A DNA stretch of 64,000 nt from Prevotella sp. 10(H) (GTDB lineage: Bacteria; Bacteroidota; Bacteroidia; Bacteroidales; Dysgonomonadaceae): NCBI RefSeq assembly GCF_000711235.1, contig NZ_JOMI01000004.1, positions 186,001-250,000 of the forward strand. Direction: 5' to 3'. Numbering within the stretch: position 1 is the first letter of the stretch; each line of letters starts with the position of its first letter. Below the pieces are notes generated by a model. That model ran no database searches. It was not told the origin of the DNA and saw only the letters and a program-made list of their open reading frames with translations. Positions 45,101 to 53,282 of the stretch are shown here, piece after piece. Both the position numbers and the translations under genes were made by a program.

Positions 45101-45216
45101 CGTCCTGTAATTTGTTTGCTTCCTCCTGATTGGGCAAGAATAAAAACAAAATTTAGAAGAAGACATGTCATCAAAAAGCAAGTTCTTACAAGTTTTTTTA
45201 ATCTAACGTTTTTCAT
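42106..45216 (-). CDS. SusC/RagA-family TonB-dependent outer-membrane transporter
   Basis: A 1036-residue TonB-dependent transporter. After the signal peptide (TCFLMTCLLLNFVFILAQ) comes the carboxypeptidase-regulatory domain (QITGRVSDQKGELLAGVVVV), a TonB-box region (LDEVVVVGFGSQKKASVVGA), the plug (SNNLAGKLAGVIAVQRTG, VLIDGIERSMHDMDPNEIES, SAVYGVRGANGVVMITTKRG) and a barrel ending in SFGLSINFR. It imports oligosaccharides into the periplasm with its SusD partner, driven by TonB. The upstream 324 nt hold no exact TAnnTTTG box on its strand. It is separated from the fucI gene upstream by a 13-bp inverted repeat, so it probably has its own promoter. Confidence 0.96.
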   Translation of the reverse strand: MKNVRLKKLVRTCFLMTCLLLNFVFILAQSGGSKQITGRVSDQKGELLAGVVVVEVGTTNGVITDENGTYTIMVKSGSPVLKFTCIGFKEKVVETGKNAIVDVALDEDVAFLDEVVVVGFGSQKKASVVGAISTIEPQSLLSAPARSISNNLAGKLAGVIAVQRTGNPWFNDSDFWIRGMSTFGNSKPLVLIDGIERSMHDMDPNEIESFSVLKDAAASAVYGVRGANGVVMITTKRGKIGAPKVTARFEQAFTRPTKIPKYIGSVPYLELMNELFLDANPLKPVPNSEAVLENYRNNTDPDLYPDINWWDVVAKDHASSTTANIDINGGSDILRYALTLGVYNESGIIERDRNQEWDSSLKVRRYNVRSNVDINLTKTTLFRFNIGGHLITRNSPPGWDETNFGIFYQASRVPPYRHPPIYSSGEIPRVEFRENPWAWATQRGYETLNRHKIESLASIEQDLKAITPGLSAKLSFSFDRYSGAYKVRGKNPDYYKEARYRNPDGSLNLEIDVNGQQFLGYDKGSEWGEQSIYMEGAVNYDRVFDGKHAVNSMLMYNQRELERGQEAWDRLPYRTQGIAGRFSYTYDTRYIAEFNFGYNGSENFAKGKRYGFFPSVSLGWIISQESFMQGISKTISNLKLRGSWGQVGNSILGRNIWDNRFAYLSTINDYGWYTLGTESNFFRVGKAEGNVENASLTWETSTKTNLGLEIGLLGNAINYTVDIFMDKRKDIFMQRTTVPGSAGFIQTPYANFGKVENKGIEMSLNINKKLSDDWYITAMANYTFARNKIIEKDEPEAVIGTSRAETGHPVNQLFGFIADGLFTEDDFDSSGNVKPGIPVYIGTTLRPGDIKYKDMNGDNVIDPKDRTAIGGTFNPEIVYGFGANIRYKAIDFGFFFQGVGNTYQLLGGENWLPGTAQGATGNIFSNYNDRWTKDNPRDDTFWPRLTYGPNINNEQASTWWLKDMSFLRLRTLEAGYSFPQKWLNTFGVENLRVFARGSNLLTFSKFKLWDPELDTTDGLKYPMTQSVSFGLSINFR

Positions 45217-45540
45217 AGTTTAATACTAAATTTGTATTTACAATAGAGCACATAACGATACAATAAACATTAAGTAAGGCGTATGCATAGCAGGGAGTAA
45301 TGAATCACCCCTTATGCAATGAAGTTTTATTTATTTGTGTATCAACAATATAAAATGTGTTTTTCAGAGTATTAAAAATCTCTATAGAATCATCTTACAA
45401 AAAATCTAATATTTATTACGCCTTAATTTGTTTTTTAATAATGAGGTAATTTCGATATGGCAATTTTACTTATATAGCTGAAAAATTGCCATATAACATC
45501 AATGAGCACTGCACTTGATTATGCATCTGCATTCTCGTTC
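45217..45540. other. Intergenic region between fucI and susC with 13-bp inverted repeat
   Basis: The region holds a perfect inverted repeat, ATATGGCAATTTT at 45455-45467 with its complement at 45482-45494, spaced by 14 nt, 46 nt past the fucI stop. No T run follows on the minus strand. It may end the fucI transcript or act as an operator. The susC promoter should lie in the rest, but I found no exact TAnnTTTG box and no other ORF. Confidence 0.55.
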
Positions 45541-47313
45541 TTATTTATAGATCGGGCCATATGTATTGCATGCCCTGTAGTCTGCACCTTCGGTATCAGA
45601 GCCGAATGCTCCCCACGCCGAAGGTCGGAATATCTTACCTTCTTCAACATTATGCATACATACAGGTATACAAAGCATTGATGCCAAAGAAATAAGATCG
45701 GCTCCGATATGGCCATAACTTATTGCTCCATGATTAGAGCCCCAATAGTTCATTACAGAATATACATCCTTGAAATATCCTTTTCCTGTAACACGTGGTA
45801 CGAAGAATGTGGATGGCCAAGTTTTATCTGTACGTTGATCGATAATTTCAAATGCTTTATCAGGGAAGGTTGCAGTCCAGCCTTCGGCAATCTGCAAGAC
45901 CAGCCCCAAACCCTTCACGGAATTCAGACGGCACATAGTAACAGGCATATCCGGCCTGGTGAGAAACTTTGAGGAGTATCCGCCCCCACGGAAATATTCG
46001 AGAGATGAAGGCCCCCATTCTGTAGCTTTCAACATTTTATCAACCTCAGCTTCTTCTATTTCCCAGAATGGTTTCATTGCAGGTTTTCCGTCTTTAGACT
46101 GCTGTCCGGTTCCATCAAGTGTACATGATCCTGAATTAATGAGATGTATAGCACCGTCTTTCATCCTGCCTTCCGGTTTCCATCCTGTTACTCGCTCGAT
46201 AGATTGAGGGCTCCAGTAGGTACGAACGTCTGCGAATATCTGCGCAGTGTTGGTCAGCAATTTATTCATCAACATAGACATTCCGTTCAGATGATCGTTT
46301 TCGGTAGCAAAAGCAAATGGCTCACGTATCCCGTTCCAGTCGAAAGAGGAATTCAATATCGCTTCTGCAAAATCACCGTTCGGCATAAAGTCAGTCCATT
46401 GACGTTGTCCCTGAAAACCTCCGCAAATAGCATTATGCCCCATGGCTTCTTCACCCCAACCTGCTCCCAACTTATCATTTCCTATCATTAGATCACGGAA
46501 AATCAGAGCCATTTTCACAACAAATTCCCAGTCTTTATCTTTTTGTTCACGTGAACGAATCAGATGTTCCGGATTATGGTCATCCATTTCGTTAGGGACA
46601 CAGTTTTTCTTCGTCCATGCCAATGCTTTTTCATATTCATCCTTATCATATATTTCCAGCTGAACACGGCGAAGTATTTCAGAGCAGTCAACATATTCCG
46701 TTCTCATACCGAAATACTCCTGAAGCATATCTGCATTTACCATCGATCCGGCTATACCCATAGATACCGTGCCTATAGCCAGGTATGACTTTCCGCGCAT
46801 CAAAGCCACTGCCAGTCCGGCCTTTGCAAAGCGAAGAAGCTTTTCCTGAACATCTTCCGGTATATTATTATCGCCGATATCCTGTATTTCATGTCCGTAA
46901 ATTCCAAAAGTCGGCAAACCTTTCTGGTTATGAGCCGCCAAAGCTGCAGCCAGATAAACAGCACCCGGACGCTGTGTTCCGTTGAAGCCCCAAATGGCTT
47001 TGGGTATCAACGGATTCATATCAATTGTTTCCGAGCCGTAGCACCAGCATGGCGTTACCGAAAGCGACAGACCGACATTTTCCTTTTCAAATTTTTCAGC
47101 ACAATTAGCTGCTTCTTTTACACCACCTATGCATGTATCGGCTATTACGCACTGAACCGGAGAACCGTCAGGATATTTCAGGTTGGCTGAATAAAATGCA
47201 GCTACATTTTTAGCCATACCCATTGTAGTTTCTTCCAGCGATTCGCGTATGCCTCTTCTGCGTCCGTCGATAATAGGACGAATACCGATTTTAGGATAAT
47301 TAGTTTTTTTCAT
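45541..47313 (-). CDS. fucI: L-fucose isomerase family protein, probable D-arabinose isomerase
   Basis: A 590-residue cytoplasmic aldose-ketose isomerase, the usual FucI length. Marks are [75 protein letters not shown], and the metal/active-site stretch [20 protein letters not shown] with [10 protein letters not shown]. The C-terminal [20 protein letters not shown] carries the conserved His. FucI converts L-fucose to L-fuculose and, because the stereochemistry at C2-C4 is shared, D-arabinose to D-ribulose. No fuculokinase or fuculose-phosphate aldolase is nearby, while a ribulokinase and D-arabinan hydrolases are, so I infer D-arabinose as the real substrate. It follows a GH172 gene by 28 nt. 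Confidence 0.92.
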   Translation of the reverse strand: MKKTNYPKIGIRPIIDGRRRGIRESLEETTMGMAKNVAAFYSANLKYPDGSPVQCVIADTCIGGVKEAANCAEKFEKENVGLSLSVTPCWCYGSETIDMNPLIPKAIWGFNGTQRPGAVYLAAALAAHNQKGLPTFGIYGHEIQDIGDNNIPEDVQEKLLRFAKAGLAVALMRGKSYLAIGTVSMGIAGSMVNADMLQEYFGMRTEYVDCSEILRRVQLEIYDKDEYEKALAWTKKNCVPNEMDDHNPEHLIRSREQKDKDWEFVVKMALIFRDLMIGNDKLGAGWGEEAMGHNAICGGFQGQRQWTDFMPNGDFAEAILNSSFDWNGIREPFAFATENDHLNGMSMLMNKLLTNTAQIFADVRTYWSPQSIERVTGWKPEGRMKDGAIHLINSGSCTLDGTGQQSKDGKPAMKPFWEIEEAEVDKMLKATEWGPSSLEYFRGGGYSSKFLTRPDMPVTMCRLNSVKGLGLVLQIAEGWTATFPDKAFEIIDQRTDKTWPSTFFVPRVTGKGYFKDVYSVMNYWGSNHGAISYGHIGADLISLASMLCIPVCMHNVEEGKIFRPSAWGAFGSDTEGADYRACNTYGPIYK

Positions 47314-47341
47314 GATTGTCAGTTTTAAGTTCTATTTTCTG

Positions 47342-49285
47342 TTATTGTTTTTCAAGTGTCAGTATATCGAAATGGAATTTCGAGCCCTTTTCTGTCTTCT
47401 TTACTTTAATAGATATAGAGTTTGTGTGCCGTGTGAGTGTAAATGTACCCAAGTCGGCATTCTCTATTCTTACTTCTTGTTCGCTATAAGCATCTTCCCA
47501 TGATTTTATTGGTTTCTGCCGGTTCCATACCTCGAATGCTCCGCCATCCGGTGTTTTATAGTATGTCAGTTTTATCCTGTAAACTCCTTCCGGCACCTCG
47601 TCCAGCATGATACGTACCATACCTTCGTTTTCAGTTTCAGCAATAAGGCGTTCTCTGTTTTCTAATTTAAGTCCATGTCCGATAGACAGGTTCATTAACT
47701 GTGGGAAGTAAATATGAGTAGAGGGATAATATACAGTACGTAATTTTTCCGTCGGTTGCACACTGCAATCTGCGGGTTTAGAACCATAATAGAATGCAAC
47801 TGAAGTATAATCTACCGGAAATCTGTTTTGCTCTGGCCCGTGTTCTATTGTTACCAAAAGATTATTTTCGAAAACGACTTTGTCTGTCAGGAAGAAACGG
47901 TAAGCGCCCGTACGCGCCATAGGTAAGGAGTAGTCGAGAGAACCGTGTATCGGTAAACTTACACCACGATCCCAACGGTCGAGCAATGCATACCAGCCGC
48001 CATTGTAATAATCTTCCGACCCAGTTCCATGCATTCGCAGTTTATTGTCCACTACAGTAGAATCATCTCCTTCGAAGAACAAAGTCATCCCCGGACGTAA
48101 GCCTTGTGCGATATGGGTAATACCTACATAATGCCCGCGATCTTTTACATCTGCAAACAAGTAAGGTTCAAAATCTTTAGGATTGATCTCTCTGCGCCAA
48201 ATAGTATACAAGCGGCCTTCTTTTCCAGGATTTTGAACTTCCTTAGTATAATATACTTTTGCCTTAACTTCAACTTTAGACTGATTTCCGCCTTGTCTTT
48301 TCTCATATATAAGGCTCATATCAGCCTTCTTCTGATACGGCATTGGTATATAGCAATAGTTTGTTCCCTGATAAGAGCCTAATAGCAAGCTTTGCATTGC
48401 CGGTTTACCATATGCATAACCGAAGAAATCGGCAGCAGGACTGTAAATCGCCGGAGATTCATCGTCATCCCATTGTGCTTTAAGAATGATATCTTTATTT
48501 GTCCCTTCAAGAGCCGCACCGAAATCAAGTTCTATTCCCGCAATTCGTCCACCTTCATTTGTTGTGAAAAGAGGTAGTACTTCACCGGGAGCAAGAAAGA
48601 ATTGCTTGGTTTCAGTTAACAATCCGGACTTATCTAAGCAAGTTAAAGGTTTAACCTGACGGTTCCAAAAATTGCATGCTTTATCCAGAACCTCTTTTTG
48701 AGCCTCAGTCCACGCCATATTAAATGGCTCTACTTTCGTATTTTGCGGATATGGGCGGTACTGTATCTGATGAAACATTATTTTTTCACCGCAGAATACA
48801 ATTTTACATGATTTTGCAAATTGTATAGGTACATAACAATAATAACCGCCTACTTCGTTACCGCATACCGGATTGACAAAAGGAAAAGTCTTACCTGAGA
48901 ACAAATCGATAAACGGTATGCTTATACGCGGTACTTTTTCCCCGTCGATATAGAATCGTATTGTATCGGTAGTCGGCGTAGGAGTCCATATACGGTTAAT
49001 AACTCCCGGGCCTTTATAATCGGCCAATACCAGTTTATCTCCTTCTTTTCGTATATAGGAATATTTGCCCGAGAAACCGTCATCGTTGTTTCCCGTACGG
49101 TCGTAACTCGATTCCTGCTCCATTATACCTTCTCTATACTGCGGCAATAATGAAGGGTTATAGAGTTGCTCAAGTTCATTGACCAGAGTAATGGGCGGTG
49201 CAGTTTGTTCTTTACTCCCTTTTTTCTGAGGATAGAGAGGTATAAAAAATAAAATACAGAACAATATAAAAATAAGTCTTTTCAT
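47342..49285 (-). CDS. GH172 (DUF2961) enzyme, long form
   Basis: A 647-residue exported protein (signal MKRLIFILFCILFFIPLYP). It has the DUF2961 fold: SSYDRTGNNDDGFSGKYSYI, YKGPGVINRIWTPTPT, RFYIDGEKVPRISIPFIDLF, a long insert of about 200 residues (180-380), then DVKDRGHYVGITHIAQG, LFFEGDDSTVVDN and MHGTGSEDYYNGGWY. The two candidate catalytic Glu are 405 and 424, 19 apart, two fewer than in the other copies. A C-terminal beta-sandwich (about 535-647) may bind sugar. It lies 23 nt after the mutarotase-like gene and 28 nt before fucI. An exo-D-arabinofuranosidase role with linkage preference different from the short forms is inferred. Confidence 0.9.
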   Translation of the reverse strand: MKRLIFILFCILFFIPLYPQKKGSKEQTAPPITLVNELEQLYNPSLLPQYREGIMEQESSYDRTGNNDDGFSGKYSYIRKEGDKLVLADYKGPGVINRIWTPTPTTDTIRFYIDGEKVPRISIPFIDLFSGKTFPFVNPVCGNEVGGYYCYVPIQFAKSCKIVFCGEKIMFHQIQYRPYPQNTKVEPFNMAWTEAQKEVLDKACNFWNRQVKPLTCLDKSGLLTETKQFFLAPGEVLPLFTTNEGGRIAGIELDFGAALEGTNKDIILKAQWDDDESPAIYSPAADFFGYAYGKPAMQSLLLGSYQGTNYCYIPMPYQKKADMSLIYEKRQGGNQSKVEVKAKVYYTKEVQNPGKEGRLYTIWRREINPKDFEPYLFADVKDRGHYVGITHIAQGLRPGMTLFFEGDDSTVVDNKLRMHGTGSEDYYNGGWYALLDRWDRGVSLPIHGSLDYSLPMARTGAYRFFLTDKVVFENNLLVTIEHGPEQNRFPVDYTSVAFYYGSKPADCSVQPTEKLRTVYYPSTHIYFPQLMNLSIGHGLKLENRERLIAETENEGMVRIMLDEVPEGVYRIKLTYYKTPDGGAFEVWNRQKPIKSWEDAYSEQEVRIENADLGTFTLTRHTNSISIKVKKTEKGSKFHFDILTLEKQ

Positions 49286-49308
49286 AATTATAAATATTCA
49301 GAGGCCAT

Positions 49309-50562
49309 TTATTTAAAAGCATTCAAAATATCATTTACAGAAACGCCTAAAACTTTCTCTGTAATTTTCGATAAATCAGCCGGTTCCCCAACAAAGTGGA
49401 ATACATTGTGATTATGTGACTGTGATTCATTCGGCTTCAGAAATGCAGCAGGCGAACAGCTTTCTACTTCAAGGAATGGTCCCATAATGCTTCCATCGGC
49501 AAGCGGCCCGTCATTATATGCATTCATTGCATCCCCAATGAGCGGATCTTTTGTCGGATTCCACTCTTGGTTGAGATAAGTCGCACTTCTTTCAACATCG
49601 AAAGTTGTAATTGTCAGTCTTTTCGAATCCGGATCGTAATTACCAGCAACTCCTGTCGTACGATTTGAATTTAAACCTAACTTACCCCGTTCAGCACCAT
49701 CGGTTTTAAAATAAAGCGTATTATTCTTAGTCACTAATCTGTCTGCCGGTATTTCACCGAAATAGTCACTTGTTACAATTTTCCCTAATGCCTTCTCGTC
49801 ACCCTCATTGAATGGAATAATCGTCACAGCTTTAGGTGCAGGAATAAACATATCGAGTATCCATGTAGAAATTGTACCCGTTTGTTTTGTCCATTCAAAA
49901 TCATTTTTATTAGTAATAACATTTTGTGTGCTGTATGCTACAGATTTTACATTCTCACCCAATTCTATGTCTAATAATGATTTAATTCTGGCCGAATTCA
50001 GAAATTCAACAGTACGGTCAACATTAAGTTTTAATTGTATACCAAAATAGTTTGCAACTTCCATCTCTTTACTCATTACTGCTTTCTGTGCTGTAGCCGA
50101 TACCAGATTCCAAGGCTCGATATCAATCGGTTTCGGTGTATGCCAATTATCATAAACCTGTTCCTTACCTTTTTCAAAGTAAACAGAATACTTACCGCCT
50201 TCAGGCCCCAGCCAGAAACGATTTTCACCGCCGTACCCGTTCATATGCTCATCAGGAGTAGTCAATTCAAAGGCCTTATATCCAACAAAGCCCGTACTCT
50301 TGCCCGATAAGCCATCTACTGTACTGGTAAATACTTTAGCCTGATATTTAGGGGAGATTATAACCTGTGCCTTGTCATTATCCCCTTTCAGTATTATCAA
50401 GCTGTCTTTCGAAGACAAATAATTCAGATCATATCCGAATGTTCCTTTTTCATAAGTTTCCATAGCTGTTTCTTTTCCCTCCTTTTTAGTATTCTTATTA
50501 CTACAACTAAATAATAAGCCTGATGCCAATATGATAGCGACCAGTGGATTAATCTTGCTCAT
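49309..50562 (-). CDS. Galactose-mutarotase-like lipoprotein (DUF6786-like)
   Basis: A 417-residue lipoprotein (ILASGLLFSC, Cys20). The mature part is a large beta-sandwich: VIISPKYQAKVFTSTVDGLS, NGYGGENRFWLGPEGGKYSV, IDIEPWNLVSATAQKAVMSK, VEFLNSARIKSLLDIELGEN, IGDAMNAYNDGPLADGSIMG, SHNHNVFHFVGE. These features suggest the aldose-1-epimerase-like fold and I think it belongs to DUF6786, without being certain of the name. The conserved His, Glu and Asn residues could serve mutarotation or lactone or sugar binding. It is first in the operon with GH172 and fucI, behind a promoter overlapped by a LacI-type operator. It may speed anomer interconversion of released D-arabinose; that is inference. 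Confidence 0.65.
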   Translation of the reverse strand: MSKINPLVAIILASGLLFSCSNKNTKKEGKETAMETYEKGTFGYDLNYLSSKDSLIILKGDNDKAQVIISPKYQAKVFTSTVDGLSGKSTGFVGYKAFELTTPDEHMNGYGGENRFWLGPEGGKYSVYFEKGKEQVYDNWHTPKPIDIEPWNLVSATAQKAVMSKEMEVANYFGIQLKLNVDRTVEFLNSARIKSLLDIELGENVKSVAYSTQNVITNKNDFEWTKQTGTISTWILDMFIPAPKAVTIIPFNEGDEKALGKIVTSDYFGEIPADRLVTKNNTLYFKTDGAERGKLGLNSNRTTGVAGNYDPDSKRLTITTFDVERSATYLNQEWNPTKDPLIGDAMNAYNDGPLADGSIMGPFLEVESCSPAAFLKPNESQSHNHNVFHFVGEPADLSKITEKVLGVSVNDILNAFK

Positions 50563-50594
50563 ATATTTATTTTTTATTATTTGATTTTAACTGA

Positions 50595-50640
50595 CAAACA
50601 TATTTATAATACATTCATAGTCGAATAAATCGATTAAGCG
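50595..50640 (-). promoter_or_regulatory. Promoter with overlapping LacI-type operator
   Basis: The -7 box (minus strand TATGTTTG, 50595-50602) lies 33 nt before the ATG at 50562. Palindromic AAATCGATTA with a central CG sits in 50623-50640, just where the -33 element should be. Similar CG-centred sites occur at the lacI and fucP genes, so repression by the local LacI protein is likely. Confidence 0.6.
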
Positions 50641-50710
50641 ATATTACAAAGAGATAAGCAGTGTTTGAATTAATCTCTTATCAGAGAAAAGATAGATTTA
50701 AAGTCCCATA

Positions 50711-50736
50711 ATGAGGAGTATTGGTATACTCCTCAT
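50711..50736 (-). terminator. Terminator after the short GH172 gene
   Basis: ATGAGGAGTA pairs perfectly with TACTCCTCAT around 6 nt, 32 nt after the stop at 50768. It separates the lacI-fucP-GH172 operon from the next one. Confidence 0.7.
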
Positions 50737-50767
50737 CTTTACATCTAAGTTTACAGAAAATACTGTA

Positions 50768-51928
50768 TTATATAACTTCCAAATCTTCCCATTTAGGTAA
50801 TTGAGGGAATTTTGCATGAGGCTCGCTCTGGTACCAGAATACTACCGAAGAGATATCAGACTTTTGCTGTAGATACCTGCCTCCTATTCTCCATCCTAAG
50901 TCCTGTATAGTTACCCTCAGGTCTTTATCGAAGCGCACCGGATCTGTAATGTGCCACCTGTACATTCCAAAGCGCTGTTGAGAACGGTATGTCCCGTCCG
51001 GACGGATGACCTGATGTAACCCTGCGTAAGGAGTACTGAACTCTTTATATTGGCCTTCACGATCGAAATTGTAAGACCCGCAGAAATAATCCTCAGCTCC
51101 CGTACCACAGATTGTAGGGTATTTTGTATCGCCATCCATAAAGAATTTGATTTCACCTTCGCCCCACCATCCGTTATTGTGAACGCCGCAAGCCATATAT
51201 GTACCGACATACTGTCCTTTTCCTTTGATGCCATCGATCAAAGTATAATCGGATGTTTCATTATAGTGTGTCCGACGGAACTGTGCATGGAAATAAGCAG
51301 CATCTGCAGGAACATCTGTTAATGTATAATCAATCTGATAATATAATACCATTGCATCATCCGGATTTACATTCTCCATCGTTATTTTACATTTTTTCCT
51401 GAAAGGCATAGTCCAGTAGCAATTGAATGCACTTCCCGGATTAACACATACTGCCAAAGAGTTTAACGGAGCATAAACTCCCCAACCCATTCCAAAGAAA
51501 TCTCCCACAGGACATTCTACTGAGGGCTCCTTTTCATCATCCCAATAGAAACGAAGAATAGAGAAACGCCAGTTTCCGGTAGGGGTCATCCAGATATGCT
51601 GAATTGCTCCCGATCCATCTATTTCTGCTAATGTAAAAGTTTCACCCGGGGCAATATGAATATACGGATTCACTTTCCATGTTTGTCCCAGATCGCGTGA
51701 CTGATGATGTGCATTTGCTACATTCCGTTTGTCACCTTGCATTTTTGGATCAGCCATTCCACCTTTACCTTTTTCGCCTGTAAAGTTTTCAGGACTGATA
51801 GAGCGTGTTTTGGCATCTGACAACCGATACAGATTACCCATATTCATATCCAATCCATTAAACGATTGTTGTGAAAAAGAAAATTGTGCTAACAAAAAAA
51901 CACTGATAATAAAGCAAATTTTTTTCAT
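50768..51928 (-). CDS. GH172 (DUF2961) enzyme, short form
   Basis: A 386-residue exported protein (signal MKKICFIISVFLLAQFSFSQ). DUF2961 marks: AEIDGSGAIQHIWMTPTG, LRFYWDDEKEPSVECPVGDF, GMGWGVYAPLNSLAVCVNPG, CYWTMPFRKKCKITMENVNP, then NNGWWGEGEIKFFMDGD and ICGTGAEDYFCGSYNFDR. The catalytic pair is Glu257 and Glu279, but the following residue of the first motif is Glu rather than Asp (GEGE against GEGD). It is a single-core enzyme like the one at 37689, though only distantly similar. It lies 35 nt after the permease gene and is controlled by the lacI/fucP promoters. D-arabinofuranosidase activity is inferred; sequence differences between the paralogues suggest different linkages. Confidence 0.9.
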   Translation of the reverse strand: MKKICFIISVFLLAQFSFSQQSFNGLDMNMGNLYRLSDAKTRSISPENFTGEKGKGGMADPKMQGDKRNVANAHHQSRDLGQTWKVNPYIHIAPGETFTLAEIDGSGAIQHIWMTPTGNWRFSILRFYWDDEKEPSVECPVGDFFGMGWGVYAPLNSLAVCVNPGSAFNCYWTMPFRKKCKITMENVNPDDAMVLYYQIDYTLTDVPADAAYFHAQFRRTHYNETSDYTLIDGIKGKGQYVGTYMACGVHNNGWWGEGEIKFFMDGDTKYPTICGTGAEDYFCGSYNFDREGQYKEFSTPYAGLHQVIRPDGTYRSQQRFGMYRWHITDPVRFDKDLRVTIQDLGWRIGGRYLQQKSDISSVVFWYQSEPHAKFPQLPKWEDLEVI

Positions 51929-51963
51929 AGTAATTTAATTATAGAATATATGTTAGTTTTATT

Positions 51964-53211
51964 TTAGTCTGTACATACCTTATATCCACGCAAACCGAAG
52001 TATAGTATAAATAAGAAGCATGCTAAAGGAATAAAGAATCCTATTGCCATATTCTCTTCCCCTAAGGCTCCCATTATAATTGGAGAAAATGCTCCTCCAG
52101 CCACGGCCATTGTTAGGAATGAAGCGGCACGTTTTGTATATGCACCCATCTTAACAAGGCCTAATGCATAAATAGTCGGGAACATAATCGACATAAAGAA
52201 GAATGTTACATACAAGGCATACAATGATATTTTGCCCAAAGTAAGAATAACCAGAACCATCATTATTGTACACATCAAAGCGTAGAATGATAAAATATGA
52301 TGAGGTTTGAATTTAGACATTATGAAACTACCCGAAAGGCGCCCGATCATAAAGAGTAGCATCCCTCCGAATGATAACAACCGGGTCGCTTCTATCTTTG
52401 TAATTGAAGAATCCTGTTCCATCACATAATTGATAAAGAATCCAAAAATGCCGGACTGGGCCATCATATAAGCTATCAAAGCCAGCACAGCTAATACAAA
52501 ATGCTTATGCTTAAATAAGGGCTTTTGTTTTTCTTCAACTACAACAGCCTGAACATTTTGCACTTCCTCATCATTCGATTCCTGTATATTAGGTAATTTT
52601 ACGAAGACGAAGAGTACAGCAATAACTAATGTGCATATACCCAAAAGGATATAAGGCTTTGTTAAGGCTAACGTATCTCCTTCTTCGGCTCCGAAAATAA
52701 GATAGCCTCCGATAAGTGGTCCCAAAATCCAACCTAATCCGTTTAGAGACTGGGAAAGATTCAGACGTTGTGCGCCGCTTTCTTTAGGACCTAGCACCGT
52801 CGAATATGGATTTGCTGCCGTCTCCAAGAAGCATAATCCGCAGGCAACGACAAACAATGCGATGAAAAACGGATTTGCCGAATGTAAATATGCAGCAGGC
52901 AAAAATGAGAAGGAACCTACCGCGTATATCAGCAAGCCTAATATAATCCCTTTTTTATATCCGTACTTACGCATAAACATCCCGGCCGGAACGCTTATCA
53001 ATCCATAAGCAATATAAGTGGAGAACTGGACAAAGCCTGATTGTGCTTTTGTCATCGTAAATGCTTCCTGAAAATGCTTGTTCAGCACATCGAGCAAGCC
53101 ATGTGCAATGCCCCACATAAGGAAGAGGCTGCTGACTAAAATAAAAGGAATCAGATAACTACTCCCAGTTGGAGAAGTGAATAAAGTAATTTTCTTTTTT
53201 GTGTTTTCCAT
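51964..53211 (-). CDS. fucP: FucP-family MFS sugar permease, probable D-arabinose/H+ symporter
   Basis: A 415-residue inner-membrane permease with 12 predicted membrane segments. It has the FucP hallmarks: LFLMWGIAHGLLDVLNKHFQ with Asp41 and CGLCFLETAANPYSTVLGPK with Glu130, at places matching the proton/sugar residues Asp46 and Glu135 of E. coli FucP. A soluble central loop is at about 205-230. E. coli FucP carries L-fucose and also D-arabinose. Here isomerase, kinase and D-arabinan hydrolases share the locus, so D-arabinose uptake from the periplasm is the likely job. A LacI-type operator candidate lies 27 nt before its ATG, in the 71-nt gap after lacI. Confidence 0.9.
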   Translation of the reverse strand: MENTKKKITLFTSPTGSSYLIPFILVSSLFLMWGIAHGLLDVLNKHFQEAFTMTKAQSGFVQFSTYIAYGLISVPAGMFMRKYGYKKGIILGLLIYAVGSFSFLPAAYLHSANPFFIALFVVACGLCFLETAANPYSTVLGPKESGAQRLNLSQSLNGLGWILGPLIGGYLIFGAEEGDTLALTKPYILLGICTLVIAVLFVFVKLPNIQESNDEEVQNVQAVVVEEKQKPLFKHKHFVLAVLALIAYMMAQSGIFGFFINYVMEQDSSITKIEATRLLSFGGMLLFMIGRLSGSFIMSKFKPHHILSFYALMCTIMMVLVILTLGKISLYALYVTFFFMSIMFPTIYALGLVKMGAYTKRAASFLTMAVAGGAFSPIIMGALGEENMAIGFFIPLACFLFILYFGLRGYKVCTD

Positions 53212-53237
53212 TATAGTATTATTAAAACTAATTAGCT

Positions 53238-53249
53238 AATACGTTTAAC
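53238..53249 (-). promoter_or_regulatory. LacI-type operator candidate upstream of fucP
   Basis: TAATACGTTTAA is a CG-centred near-palindrome in the lacI-fucP gap, similar to the sites at 50623, 54309 and 54349. It fits binding by the LacI-family protein encoded next to it. Confidence 0.45.
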
Positions 53250-53282
53250 TGAAATGGCAAAAAAACAGTTGGGCTTAAAAGG

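Noticed and set aside
45541-47313. L-fucose utilisation as the role of the isomerase and permease
   Set aside because: No fuculokinase, fuculose-phosphate aldolase or fucosidase is in the window, while D-arabinan hydrolases and a ribulokinase-type kinase are.
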